A model generated the notes under the pieces. That model was not told the DNA's origin, did no database searches, and worked only from the letters and a program-made list of their open reading frames with translations. This document shows positions 46,504 to 53,448 of a DNA stretch of 64,000 bases, piece after piece. A program made the position numbers and the translations under genes. The stretch is from a virus. The stretch covers positions 248,001-312,000 of IMG/VR virus record IMGVR_UViG_3300044796_000662; one strand, 5' to 3'. Positions within the stretch are counted from its first letter, which is position 1; each line of letters begins with the position of its first letter.

Positions 46504-48399
46504 TCAGGCAGCCCAGGCGGGCTTGACGAGCAGCTTCGTGTTGACGATCTCGTCCACGAGCGAGACGCGCTGCGGAGCAACGGCCACGTTCGTGATGCCA
46601 ACCGGCGTCGCTGCGATGAGGTTGCGGATCGCACGCGGAATCGCGTACGGGTCCACGCGCCCATCCTGCGCGAGGTTGGCGAAGATCCGGTCGTCGATCG
46701 GCAGGCACGGGATGCCGAGCTGCGCCGCCGTATCACGGACAGCGCGGTCGCCTTCCCCACCGCCGACCTTCAGAAGACCGAACGCGATCGGGTTGATGCC
46801 CGAGTTGCGAACGTGCGGCATGAAGGCAGGAGCCTGCTCGTCGCCGACGAAGATCATGATGGCATCTTCACCCGGCCCCGGCTTGCGATCCTGGAGAGCA
46901 CGGACACCCTCACCGTACGAGGTACCACCGTTCGCGGCGATGCCGCGGAAGGCGTTCTCGATGCCGGCAGCCGATGCGTGCTTGATCTCGATGCGGCGCC
47001 CCGCCGTGTTGAAGACGGACACGTGCAGCTTGTCCAGCGGGAATGCCTGGAGGAACTGCGCGATGTACTTCTTCGCGGTCGGGATGCTGTTCACCATCGA
47101 GCCCGAGATGTCCAGGATGAAGTAGATGACGAGGCCCTTCATGACCTCGACGACCGCCTTCTGGAGCGCCTTGTCCGCGCCCTCCTGGAGCTTCTCCTTC
47201 ACTTCCTTGGACTTGACGCGCGTCGCGATGTTCGCCGCACGCATGTCCTCGGAAGCCGCATTCGCCTTCTCCCACCGCTCACGGACGTCCTGGACCTGCA
47301 TGAGGCCCAGCTCCTCGATGGTGGGAGTCAGGATGACGAGGTCCTTGTTCGAGAGCGAACCGGCCTCGATTGCGGCCGTCAGGATGGCCCGCGTCACACC
47401 GTTCGGCAGCATACCGACGATGCGCTTGTAGTTCGGGCGGTCCTTGACGATCCTCTCGCAGATCTGCTCCTCGGAGAGACCGACCCACGTTTCGGCTGCC
47501 TCGACGGCCTGGCCGATGGCCAGGGTCCTGCGACCATCCTTCGCCTGCGCCTGCTTCCAGCGCAACGTTTCGAAGAACTTCGTCGTGGTCGGCTTGTACC
47601 CGACGCGACGCGCGAGGTCCATGACGGTCTGACGGAAGCCAGCCTTCACGAGCCCTTCGAGCAGCTTCGGGTTCTCCTCACGGAAGAGGAGCCACTTCTC
47701 GACCGCCTTCTCCCAGCGACCGAGGAACGGCCTACGAGCCGACTTGCCGAACCCAAGCTCGCGGTTGATGGCCGCGACGCCAGGGAGCATGAGCACGTCG
47801 TACACGCGGAGCAGGAGCTTCGGGTTGAAGTCCTTGCCGTCCTTCGTGTGGAGCAGCATCATCGCCTCGCCGATGTCCCTGTAGTCCTCGTCGTGGAAGG
47901 CGACCTTCTTGCCGCCGTTCTCGGTATCGAGGACCGGGTCACCCTTGCGCGTCTGGACGAGCATGAGGGCGGCCAGGATCACCTTGAGGTCGCGGTGCTC
48001 CTGCTTGAACGCGTAGCTCGCCCAGTGGGCAGCGAACTCGTTGTCCTTCGCGTAGACGTCCGCAGCCTGCCGGTACATCCAGGTCGCGACCTCCGGGAAG
48101 ATGCCGGCCGAGCGGTACTCGCCGATGATGTTCCCGTTGTCCGCCTTGATCTGGTAGCCGTTGTCGGCCAGCGTGCCGACCTTGACCTTCGTGGTCTTCC
48201 GGCCGACCTTGTTGACCTGGTAGACGACCTTCTTCTTGTCGTCACCCTCGACCTTGTGGGTCACGGGGGTCCAGCGGACCCCGATCCTTGCGGACGGGTC
48301 GCGCACGACCATGCCAGGACGGTTGTGGACCATGTGGTCCGTGTAGCCGATGAGGGTCTGGATGATCCCCTCGGCAGCGCTCAGGTTTTCCTTGTCCAT
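46504..48399 (-). CDS. rsr: Ro60/TROVE-domain protein with VWA domain
   Basis: About 631 residues from MDKENLSAAEGIIQTL. HEAT-like TROVE repeats span residues 60-430 (AATWMYR-like helices, LLRVYDVLMLPGVAAIN, RILKVVGMLPNGVTRAIL-like segments). The VWA domain follows with MIDAS IYFILDISGSMVNS (DISGSM), a T in GGTSYGEG and D in IFVGDEQAP. This is the architecture of eukaryotic Ro60 and bacterial Rsr, ring proteins that bind misfolded RNA and Y RNAs and tether PNPase. Known in some phages. No Y RNA was found nearby by eye. It fits the RNA-centred content of this genome, with RtcB, which often pairs with Ro60 in bacteria. Confidence 0.88.
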   Translation of the reverse strand: MDKENLSAAEGIIQTLIGYTDHMVHNRPGMVVRDPSARIGVRWTPVTHKVEGDDKKKVVYQVNKVGRKTTKVKVGTLADNGYQIKADNGNIIGEYRSAGIFPEVATWMYRQAADVYAKDNEFAAHWASYAFKQEHRDLKVILAALMLVQTRKGDPVLDTENGGKKVAFHDEDYRDIGEAMMLLHTKDGKDFNPKLLLRVYDVLMLPGVAAINRELGFGKSARRPFLGRWEKAVEKWLLFREENPKLLEGLVKAGFRQTVMDLARRVGYKPTTTKFFETLRWKQAQAKDGRRTLAIGQAVEAAETWVGLSEEQICERIVKDRPNYKRIVGMLPNGVTRAILTAAIEAGSLSNKDLVILTPTIEELGLMQVQDVRERWEKANAASEDMRAANIATRVKSKEVKEKLQEGADKALQKAVVEVMKGLVIYFILDISGSMVNSIPTAKKYIAQFLQAFPLDKLHVSVFNTAGRRIEIKHASAAGIENAFRGIAANGGTSYGEGVRALQDRKPGPGEDAIMIFVGDEQAPAFMPHVRNSGINPIAFGLLKVGGGEGDRAVRDTAAQLGIPCLPIDDRIFANLAQDGRVDPYAIPRAIRNLIAATPVGITNVAVAPQRVSLVDEIVNTKLLVKPAWAA

Positions 48400-48520
48400 C
48401 TTCGATCCGATCTCGGCCCCCGCACATGGGGCCGCGTCGCTACATACACCGCTCGGTGTGCGGACCCCCAGATTGAGGGTCGAGTTTCCGAACGGTGGTT
48501 GAGCGCGACGATGCGCTCGG

Positions 48521-48593
48521 GGTGACGTACGGGAATCGAACCCGCCAGAGACCGATTCACAGTCGGCCGTGTTCGCCAGCTCACTCACGCCAC
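48521..48593 (-). tRNA. tRNA-His(GTG), copy 2
   Basis: GTGGCGT/ACGTCAC acceptor, loop CTGTGAA on GCCGA/TCGGT, C73. The base at -1 is T here, so the G(-1) would have to be added or is absent. Confidence 0.8.
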
Positions 48594-48595
48594 AG

Positions 48596-48669
48596 TCGGG
48601 GTGACAGGACTCGAACCTGCGAAAAACGTGCACCCAAAGCACGCGCACTAGCCGCTATGCGACACCCCG
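48596..48669 (-). tRNA. tRNA-Pro(TGG)
   Basis: CGGGGTG/CACCCCG acceptor, loop TTTGGGT on CGTGC/GCACG, A73. A GGTGTAAG box lies about 20 bases upstream. Confidence 0.9.
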
Positions 48670-48694
48670 AAGTACCTATCGACCCCCTTACACC

Positions 48695-48955
48695 ATGGGG
48701 TCTGTCATCCACCGAGTCGCTGCACGGTTCGCCTTCAAGTACGAGCCGAAGGAGACCAAGCAGCACAGGGCAGAAAAGCTGCGCGACGCCATCCGCGAGG
48801 CCACCGGGCTCTCCAGGGGGATGAGCGAGGCCATCGCAGATGCCGTCGTTCGTGGACGCGAGGTCGAACGCCTCGCGCTTCAGAAGAGCTGGCCCATCGA
48901 GGACGGGGTCATCATCGGACCGTCCGGGCAGTTGCCTCTTCAGAACTTGACCTAA
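48695..48955 (+). CDS. Hypothetical protein with RVAARF N-terminal peptide
   Basis: 86 residues, start MGSVIHRVAARFAFKYEPKE, the plus-strand member of the RVAxRF group. The remainder is a helical stretch (AEKLRDAIREATGLSRGMSEAIADAVVRG) and a short tail. The start codon overlaps the minus-strand GGTGTA box. It may be a small packaged protein. No family recognised. Confidence 0.55.
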   Translation: MGSVIHRVAARFAFKYEPKETKQHRAEKLRDAIREATGLSRGMSEAIADAVVRGREVERLALQKSWPIEDGVIIGPSGQLPLQNLT

Positions 48956-48960
48956 GGGTT

Positions 48961-49136
48961 TGTCGCGCCCGAGTGGAAGGAGCCGGATGCCTTTCGGCTG
49001 GATTCCATTTCCAGTGCGTCTACCATTTCGCCACTCGCCCAGGTTGTAGAGCCTTGCGGCTCAGTGGGCGAGGCAGGATTCGAACCTGCATATCCCTTGC
49101 GGGATGCTTGTGGGATCCCTCGATGAGGGCGCGACA
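48961..49136 (-). tRNA. Candidate circularly permuted tRNA-Leu
   Basis: Minus-strand order: stem TGTCGCGCCC, loop TCATCGA, GGGATCC, CACAAG, variable arm ATCCC-GCAA-GGGAT, T-arm GCAGG/CCTGC, 3' acceptor CTCGCCC plus A73, 24-nt linker (GAGCC-GCAA-GGCTC hairpin), 5' acceptor GGGCGAG, Leu-type D-arm, stem CTGGA/TCCAG, and tail CACTC then GGGCGCGACA. Acceptor halves pair 7 of 7 and the unit ends pair 10 of 10. The anticodon loop AATGGAA lacks U33, so identity rests on the D-arm and variable arm. Confidence 0.65.
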
Positions 49137-49137
49137 G

Positions 49138-49210
49138 TCGGAGCGGGGAGAATCGAACTCCCGATGTGCCTGTACCCGAAACAGGTGCCCTACCACTAGG
49201 CGACGCTCCG
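49138..49210 (-). tRNA. tRNA-Pro(CGG), copy 1
   Basis: CGGAGCG/CGCTCCG acceptor, loop TTCGGGT on CCTGT/ACAGG, A73. Begins two bases from the end of the permuted Leu unit. Confidence 0.9.
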
Positions 49211-49294
49211 ATTGCCCCTGTAAGACCGGGGCGGGCCATGGGTGCCCAATAGGGCGGTGATGAAAGAACCGGCACTAAGGCGACCGGCGACCAG

Positions 49295-49369
49295 TTGGGG
49301 CGGGGGGAATCGAACCCTAATCCGTAGCGGGATCCAAAGGCCCGCGTCCTACCATTGGACGACGCCCCA
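49295..49369 (-). tRNA. tRNA-Gln(TTG)
   Basis: TGGGGCG/CGCCCCA acceptor, loop CTTTGGA on CGGGC/TCCCG, A73. Confidence 0.88.
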
Positions 49370-49402
49370 GCAACTTCCAAAGCAAGCAGACAAGAGGAAC
49401 AG

Positions 49403-49486
49403 TGGGCTGTCAGAGAATCGAACTCTGCGGACCTTTCGGTCCCCGCTTATCAGGCGGGTGGGTTCTACCAGCTCCACTCACAGCCC
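49403..49486 (-). tRNA. tRNA-Ile(GAT) with long variable arm
   Basis: GGGCTGT/ACAGCCC acceptor, loop CTGATAA on CCCGC/GCGGG, a GGACC-GAAA-GGTCC extra arm, A73. Ile tRNAs are normally class I, so the arm is unusual. Confidence 0.82.
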
Positions 49487-49493
49487 AGAACAG

Positions 49494-49567
49494 TGGGACA
49501 CCGGGGACTCGAACCCACGCGCAGAGACTTTATCAGAGTCTCCAGGGCAACCCGCCCGTCGTATCCC
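49494..49567 (-). tRNA. tRNA-Ile(GAT), class I
   Basis: GGGATAC/GTGTCCC acceptor, loop CTGATAA on AGACT/AGTCT, A73. T-stem has two mismatches. Confidence 0.8.
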
Positions 49568-49586
49568 AGCAAGATAGTGGCTTTCC

Positions 49587-49612
49587 ATTACCATCGGCCC
49601 GAATCGAACGGA
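49587..49612 (-). other. Orphan T-arm
   Basis: GTCCG-TTCGATT-CGGGC forms a good T-arm, but no matching acceptor or D-arm lies beside it. Possibly a remnant of a permuted or deleted tRNA. Confidence 0.4.
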
Positions 49613-49626
49613 CTCCCTACCCTTCG

Positions 49627-49712
49627 TGCACACGAGAGGACTCGAACCTCCACGACCCTTTCGGGCCACATGCACCTCAAGCATGCGCGTCTACCAGCTC
49701 CGCCACGTGTGC
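49627..49712 (-). tRNA. tRNA-Leu(GAG)
   Basis: GCACACG/CGTGTGC acceptor, loop TTGAGGT on CATGC/GCATG, long variable arm with GGCCCGAAAGGGTC, A73. Confidence 0.92.
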
Positions 49713-49718
49713 GTTTCG

Positions 49719-49994
49719 TTACTCGTTCGCGAGCCGTGCCAGGACATGTCCATGACACGCTTTCGGGTCGCACCAGCAACCCAAAACCTTGCCTCGGAGG
49801 ACCCGCTTCGCCATCGCCACGAGGGCGGGCTGCGTCTTGATCCACTCCGTGTACCGCGCGATGGCCTCTTCGCGCGTCTCGACCTTGTACTTAGCCTTCG
49901 TGCCCTCCTTGTGCGAGAAGGGGTTGCCCCAGATCGTCGTGCGGTCGATGAGCACGTCGTAGGGCTCGCGCTTGCAGTGGACGACGAGCTTCAC
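49719..49994 (-). CDS. DUF4326-type small protein
   Basis: 91 residues from GTG 49994, overlapping the upstream regulator stop (GTGA). WGNPFSHKEGTKAKYKVETR, AIARYTEWI, LRGKVLGCWC and ACHGHVLARLANE match DUF4326: W-G-N-P-F near the N-terminus, L-G-C-W-C-x-P-x-x-C-H-G-x-V-L-A near the C-terminus. Three Cys and a His could form a metal site. Common in phages and plasmids; function unknown. Confidence 0.75.
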   Translation of the reverse strand: MKLVVHCKREPYDVLIDRTTIWGNPFSHKEGTKAKYKVETREEAIARYTEWIKTQPALVAMAKRVLRGKVLGCWCDPKACHGHVLARLANE

Positions 49995-50980
49995 TCCGCA
50001 GCGACGTCCGCGGTGCGGTCCTTGGCTGTCAGGCTCAGAATCTTGCACGTCACCGCTGAACGCGTCCGATTCATCTGAGCGGCGATCACCCCACGGTCGA
50101 TGCCCTCTGCATGGAGCTGCGCAAGCTTCTGGAGGTCCACTTCTGTCCAGGGGTTCGCTTCACGCCGCTGAAGCGACGAGGCGATGCGATCAATGTCCAG
50201 GCGTTTGACGCCCCAACGACCGTGCGGAATGCCGAGCCTCTTCAAGTGCACCGTGAGGGTCTTCGGCTTGTAACCGAGGCGCTCAGCGGCGGACCGGATG
50301 GTCTCGTTGACCTGTGAGCGCTTGGCCTTGGCTTCCGCGCTCTTCTTGATGGCGTCGTCGATGTCCTTCGAGGGGATGCGCCAGACCGCGTGCTTCTTGG
50401 CCGGCGGCTGAAGCCCGCTCTCGATGAGCTGCGACTTCAACGTGTCCACGCACATGCCGCGCCGGCAAGCTGCGTCGAAGAGGGTCTCCGAGTCGCACCA
50501 TACGGACACGGCGTAGTCCACGTCCCCCGGCCGTACGATGAACACGTGGTACTTGGCCTTGCGTTCGACGAGGGAGTAGCTCGGCGAGGGCTTGATGCCC
50601 GCGTGCGCCAAGATGTTCTTCAAGGTCTCGACCATGTAGCCCGTGCGCTTTGCCGCATGGGCCATGCGCTCCCAACCGTTTGGGCAGCCGACCTTCAAGC
50701 CAAGAGTGTGCTTCGCGTACTGGTAGACGCCCGCCTTCGTGCGGTCAAGCAACTTGGCGATACGGTCAAGAGGCTCGGCGCCCCACAAGACCCGAAGACG
50801 ATCCGCCTCTTCCTGCGACCAGTGCGAGCGCTTGGTCAGACCAAGCTTGCGGGCCATCTGGTAGATGCTGCGCCTCGAACGATGAGGCAACGCCTTCTTG
50901 ATAGCCCTGTAACCCCGGCGGTACTTGAACTTGCTCTGGAGGAGTGTCTTCTCCTCCTCGGTCCAGAACGTGTAGGCCAT
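49991..50980 (-). CDS. Multi-HTH DNA-binding regulator
   Basis: 329 residues made of repeated small helical units of Myb/SANT or GcrA style: FWTEEEKTLLQSKFKYRRGY, HWSQEEADRLRVLWGAEPLD, RSAAERLGYKPKTLTVHLKR and WTEVDLQKLAQLHAEGIDRG. Each begins with W-T/S-x-E and ends in a recognition-type helix with R-S-A/T. Between them is a domain YHVFIVRPGDVDYAVSVWCD that may be an effector or dimer part. Likely a sequence-specific regulator, or a protein that binds tRNA-like or branched DNA. A GGTGTAC box lies nine bases before the ATG. Confidence 0.7.
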   Translation of the reverse strand: MAYTFWTEEEKTLLQSKFKYRRGYRAIKKALPHRSRRSIYQMARKLGLTKRSHWSQEEADRLRVLWGAEPLDRIAKLLDRTKAGVYQYAKHTLGLKVGCPNGWERMAHAAKRTGYMVETLKNILAHAGIKPSPSYSLVERKAKYHVFIVRPGDVDYAVSVWCDSETLFDAACRRGMCVDTLKSQLIESGLQPPAKKHAVWRIPSKDIDDAIKKSAEAKAKRSQVNETIRSAAERLGYKPKTLTVHLKRLGIPHGRWGVKRLDIDRIASSLQRREANPWTEVDLQKLAQLHAEGIDRGVIAAQMNRTRSAVTCKILSLTAKDRTADVAAE

Positions 50981-51002
50981 CGACTAGAAGCCGTACACCA
51001 TG

Positions 51003-51257
51003 TCACTCGTCGGGATGAGAGGATTCGAACCTCCGACCCCCTGGTCCCGAACCAGGTGCGCTACCAGACTGCGCTACATCCCGTTGCTTCAGCATCTTCG
51101 CGTACCGCTTCTCGCGGTCCCTCACCGTAACCTTGCCAACCCCAAGCGCGTTGGCGATGAACCAGGTCTGCGAACCGTCCGCCCGCATCTGCGCCACCTG
51201 CTTGCAGAAGCGCTCCAGTTCCTCGTCCGACAGGTTGCGGTTGTCAATCGACGCCAT
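51003..51257 (-). CDS. HTH-like small protein whose frame runs through tRNA-Pro
   Basis: 84 codons (MASIDNRNLSDEELERFCKQ, QTWFIANALGVGKVTVRDREKRYAKMLKQ), then 26 codons that coincide with tRNA-Pro(CGG) at 51010-51083. The N-terminal 58 residues look like a small homeodomain-like or sigma-4-like HTH (IANALGVGKVTVRDREKRYAK). No stop exists before the tRNA. Either the natural end was replaced by the tRNA, or translation truly continues and is disrupted by tRNA processing. Confidence 0.5.
   Translation of the reverse strand: MASIDNRNLSDEELERFCKQVAQMRADGSQTWFIANALGVGKVTVRDREKRYAKMLKQRDVAQSGSAPGSGPGGRRFESSHPDE
51010..51083 (-). tRNA. tRNA-Pro(CGG), copy 2
   Basis: CGGGATG/CATCCCG acceptor, loop TTCGGGA on CCTGG/CCAGG, A73. 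Entire gene lies inside the 3' end of the HTH frame. Confidence 0.9.
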
Positions 51258-51279
51258 GACCCCCTAGCCTATCACACAG

Positions 51280-51352
51280 TGCGGCCTTCCGGAATCGAAC
51301 CGGCATGGTCCGTGTTTCAAACGGATGCAATCACCAGACTTGCTCAGGCCGC
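51280..51352 (-). tRNA. tRNA-Phe(GAA)
   Basis: GCGGCCT/AGGCCGC acceptor, loop TTGAAAC on TCCGT/ACGGA, A73. Confidence 0.9.
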
Positions 51353-51354
51353 GT

Positions 51355-51423
51355 TGCGGGCCGGGGAGTCGCGCCCCGTCAGGCTGGCTTATGAGACCGA
51401 CCCAGCATCTCCGCTTGCCCCGC
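51355..51423 (-). tRNA. tRNA-Met(CAT)-like, degenerate
   Basis: GCGGGGC/GGCCCGC acceptor with one mismatch, loop CTCATAA on TCGGT/GCCAG, T-arm CGGGG/CCCCG with loop CGCGACT. D-stem AGC/GCT. Could be Met or Ile2; fills the gap between two Phe genes. Confidence 0.6.
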
Positions 51424-51425
51424 GG

Positions 51426-51498
51426 TGGTCACGGAGGGACTCGAACCCCCGACGCACTGCTCTTCAGGCAGTCGCTCTACCAACTGAGCTACGCGACC
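51426..51498 (-). tRNA. tRNA-Phe(GAA), normal second copy
   Basis: GGTCGCG/CGTGACC acceptor, loop CTGAAGA on ACTGC/GCAGT, A73. Confidence 0.9.
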
Positions 51499-51514
51499 AT
51501 GTTTTTCGTGAACG

Positions 51515-52018
51515 TCAGGTTGTCGGTGGCTCCTCGGGAGGAGGCAACGACAGCGTGTGAACTTGCTCTACCGGAACCCCGAGCATCGCTGCGATCTGCT
51601 CTCGTTCGCTCTGACCCACGGCGGGCTCGGCCACCTTGGGCGGCTCCTCTTCCTCCCACTTGATGTCCCCGGTCTCGTTGACCTTGACGATGCAGGCCCA
51701 GCATCCCCGCATGTCCTTGTCGAAGATGTAGCCGGGCGCTTCAGTCGAGTGCGTGTGCAGCTTGCGCCAGGCTTCCCACTGCCCGCCCGCCTCAACCATC
51801 TCGTGGTGGTCGAAGCCGTCGATGCCCTTGAGCAGGAAGCGGTTGTTCATGCCGAGGATACGGGCGAAGTCCCTGTTCTTCGCCTTGACGCGCACCGTAC
51901 CAGCGCGGGGGTCAAGCCACCGTGCCTGCGTGTTGCCGCAGCGGCAGACCGTCCAACCGCACTCGGGGTCAAGGGCTCGGATGTCGAGGCACTTCGCGCA
52001 GAGCAGAGCTTTCGTCAT
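51515..52018 (-). CDS. Zinc-ribbon protein
   Basis: 167 residues. MTKALLCAKCLDIRALDPEC, then CRCGNTQARWLDP: CAKC and CRCG form one zinc ribbon at residues 7-28. Later CWAC near residue 107. A DP-rich linker and an acidic Pro-rich C-terminus follow (KWEEEEPPKVAEPAVGQ). No catalytic motif. A GGTGTAG box lies ten bases before the ATG. Possibly a nucleic-acid or protein adaptor. Confidence 0.6.
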   Translation of the reverse strand: MTKALLCAKCLDIRALDPECGWTVCRCGNTQARWLDPRAGTVRVKAKNRDFARILGMNNRFLLKGIDGFDHHEMVEAGGQWEAWRKLHTHSTEAPGYIFDKDMRGCWACIVKVNETGDIKWEEEEPPKVAEPAVGQSEREQIAAMLGVPVEQVHTLSLPPPEEPPTT

Positions 52019-52119
52019 GCCCTCGCTCTACACCAAAAGCGGAACCCCGGAGAGTAGCCTTCCCCGGGGTCCCTTTGTGCGACTTGCGCCGCTCGTCTTT
52101 TTAGGGTGACCACTGGCGT

Positions 52120-52275
52120 TTAAGGTCGGCAGTGAGTCCTGAGCCTCTAGTGTCCTGTCGCTAGACGACCGCCCTGTAGGTGTTGCGTAGCTGCGCGAGG
52201 CAGCAGCAGGGTGGGCGGGATTCAAACCCGCGTCCTAGAGAATTGTTGCCTTCCGTTCGATTGGCCTCCCGACGA
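52120..52275 (-). tRNA. Candidate circularly permuted tRNA, opened in the anticodon loop
   Basis: Minus-strand order: GTCGG, spacer, stem strand TCTAG, T-arm GCGGG/CCCGC (loop TTTGAAT), 3' acceptor CCACCCT, linker with GCTGC/GCAGC hairpin, 5' acceptor AGGGCGG, D-arm (GTC/GAC), stem strand CTAGA, tail to CCGAC. Acceptor pairs 6 of 7, anticodon stem CTAGA/TCTAG 5 of 5, unit ends CCGAC/GTCGG 5 of 5. D-arm resembles Glu/Gln tRNAs; the anticodon cannot be read because the joint lies in the loop. Confidence 0.5.
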
Positions 52276-52284
52276 TGTTGCTGA

Positions 52285-52485
52285 GTCTGGAGTAGTAGTC
52301 TCAGGCTGAGCCGCGCTACGGGTTGCGTCTGCCAATTTCGCCACCCCCGTGTTGTCAGGTCCAGCCTTTACGGCCGGGCCTTGCACCCTGCGGTGCAGTA
52401 CGGGGGGAAGGATTCGAACCTTCAGCTTTCGCCGTCGCGCTAGATGAGTCTGAATCTGAGTCTGAGCTTGAACTCCACTCTTGTC
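52285..52485 (-). tRNA. Candidate circularly permuted tRNA-Leu-like gene
   Basis: Minus-strand order: TGGAGT, CTCAG, spacer, variable-arm-like CGGC-GAAA-GCTG, T-arm GAAGG/CCTTC, 3' acceptor CCCCCGT plus A73, 48-nt linker with two hairpins (TGCACC-GCAG-GGTGCA and CCGGCC-GTAA-GGCTGG), 5' acceptor ACGGGGG, Leu D-arm TGGCGAAATTGGCAGACGC, tail with CTGAG and ACTCCA. Acceptor pairs 7 of 7; the unit ends pair as CTGAG/CTCAG and ACTCCA/TGGAGT. Anticodon arm unresolved. A GGTGTAAG box lies at the start of the unit. Confidence 0.6.
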
Positions 52486-52487
52486 TT

Positions 52488-52493
52488 ACACCG
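52488..52493 (-). promoter_or_regulatory. GGTGTA box at the permuted tRNA unit
   Basis: GGTGTA on the minus strand immediately upstream of the 52285-52485 unit and just past the stop of the gene at 52500. Confidence 0.4.
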
Positions 52494-52499
52494 CCGAGG

Positions 52500-53252
52500 T
52501 CACGGCGCGAAGACGAAATCGAAGATGGGCTTGCCGGCGGACAGATCCTTCGGCACGTCGTGGCTGTTGGCGGTCTCCTTGGCCTGCTTGACCGCGTGCT
52601 GGAGCTTCTCGATCCGAGCGAGCAGGAGATCCTTCTGGTCCATCGGCATCGCCCCGGAATACTTGATGGTCTTCCAGGTGCCGGTGATCTTGTCCTCCGT
52701 AATGAGCTGGACCTGCGCCGGGTGCTCCTTCGAGCCCGGGTGCATCACGAGAGGCACCTGGAGCTTCTTCGTGCGGACCGTCTCGGTCGGCTGCGTCGCG
52801 TAGAGGCTCTGCTCCTTGTCGAGCGTCCACTTCTCGGCCGGGTCGAGCGTCGGCATCTTCTTGACCTCCGTGTAGAGGTCGTCGAGCTGGTGCCCGAGCC
52901 AGAGCAGGTACGTGACCGGGGCATCCTTCAGGATCGTCTTGCCCTCCACGACCACGTCCGCCTTCGCGGAGCAGTTCGTGACGTCGCGCTGGAAGGTCAT
53001 GTCGAACAGCTCGGTCTGCTCCTTCTGAATGGTCTTCAGGAGGACGGCCGTGTTCTGCTGGACGTTCTGGCGCTCGTCCGGCAGCATCTCGTGCAGGTTC
53101 GACTCCGGGTTCGCGTCGCGAGCCGACCACGTCTTCACGTGGCCGCTGAAAAGCGCCGGCTTCTGGAACGTGTGGTAGATGGCGGTCAGCTTCTCGGCCA
53201 CCTTCGTCTTGAGGCCCGACTCGATGGCAAGAACGTGATGCAGCTTCGACAT
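52500..53252 (-). CDS. Hypothetical protein
   Basis: 250 residues from the ATG at 53252 (GGAGACC upstream). Sequence starts MSKLHHVLAIESGLKTKVAE and is mostly helical with a beta middle (AKADVVVEGKTILKDAPVTYLLWLGHQLDDLY), ending in a basic helix and SAGKPIFDFVFAP. Strong conservation-like features (D-H-Q-L-D-D-L-Y near residue 145) suggest a common phage family that I cannot name. No membrane span or signal. Own GGTGTAC box about 40 bases upstream. Confidence 0.6.
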   Translation of the reverse strand: MSKLHHVLAIESGLKTKVAEKLTAIYHTFQKPALFSGHVKTWSARDANPESNLHEMLPDERQNVQQNTAVLLKTIQKEQTELFDMTFQRDVTNCSAKADVVVEGKTILKDAPVTYLLWLGHQLDDLYTEVKKMPTLDPAEKWTLDKEQSLYATQPTETVRTKKLQVPLVMHPGSKEHPAQVQLITEDKITGTWKTIKYSGAMPMDQKDLLLARIEKLQHAVKQAKETANSHDVPKDLSAGKPIFDFVFAP

Positions 53253-53325
53253 GGTGGTCTCCGATCCGATTTGGGTCTGTGGGTCAGTAGTACACCGGAC
53301 CCCCACCCCTTCAGGACCGTCAACG

Positions 53326-53400
53326 TGGTACCCCGTGCGAGAATCGAACTCGCGTTCCGAGATTGAAAGTCTCGTAGCCTGCCACTAGCGTGAACGGGGC
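53326..53400 (-). tRNA. tRNA-Glu(TTC)
   Basis: GCCCCGT/ACGGGGT acceptor, loop CTTTCAA on CGAGA/TCTCG, A73, CCA encoded. Confidence 0.93.
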
Positions 53401-53448
53401 GAAAATAGCTGGCCTGAAGCGGTTGGGGTTCGGTGTTCAATAAGGGTA

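Noticed and set aside
52203-52352. Collinear tRNA joining GGGGTGG (52347-52341) to CCACCCT (52214-52208)
   Set aside because: The pairing is possible, but it would place CG before the D-arm and break the Leu TGGCG pattern. The permuted partners ACGGGGG/CCCCCGT fit better.
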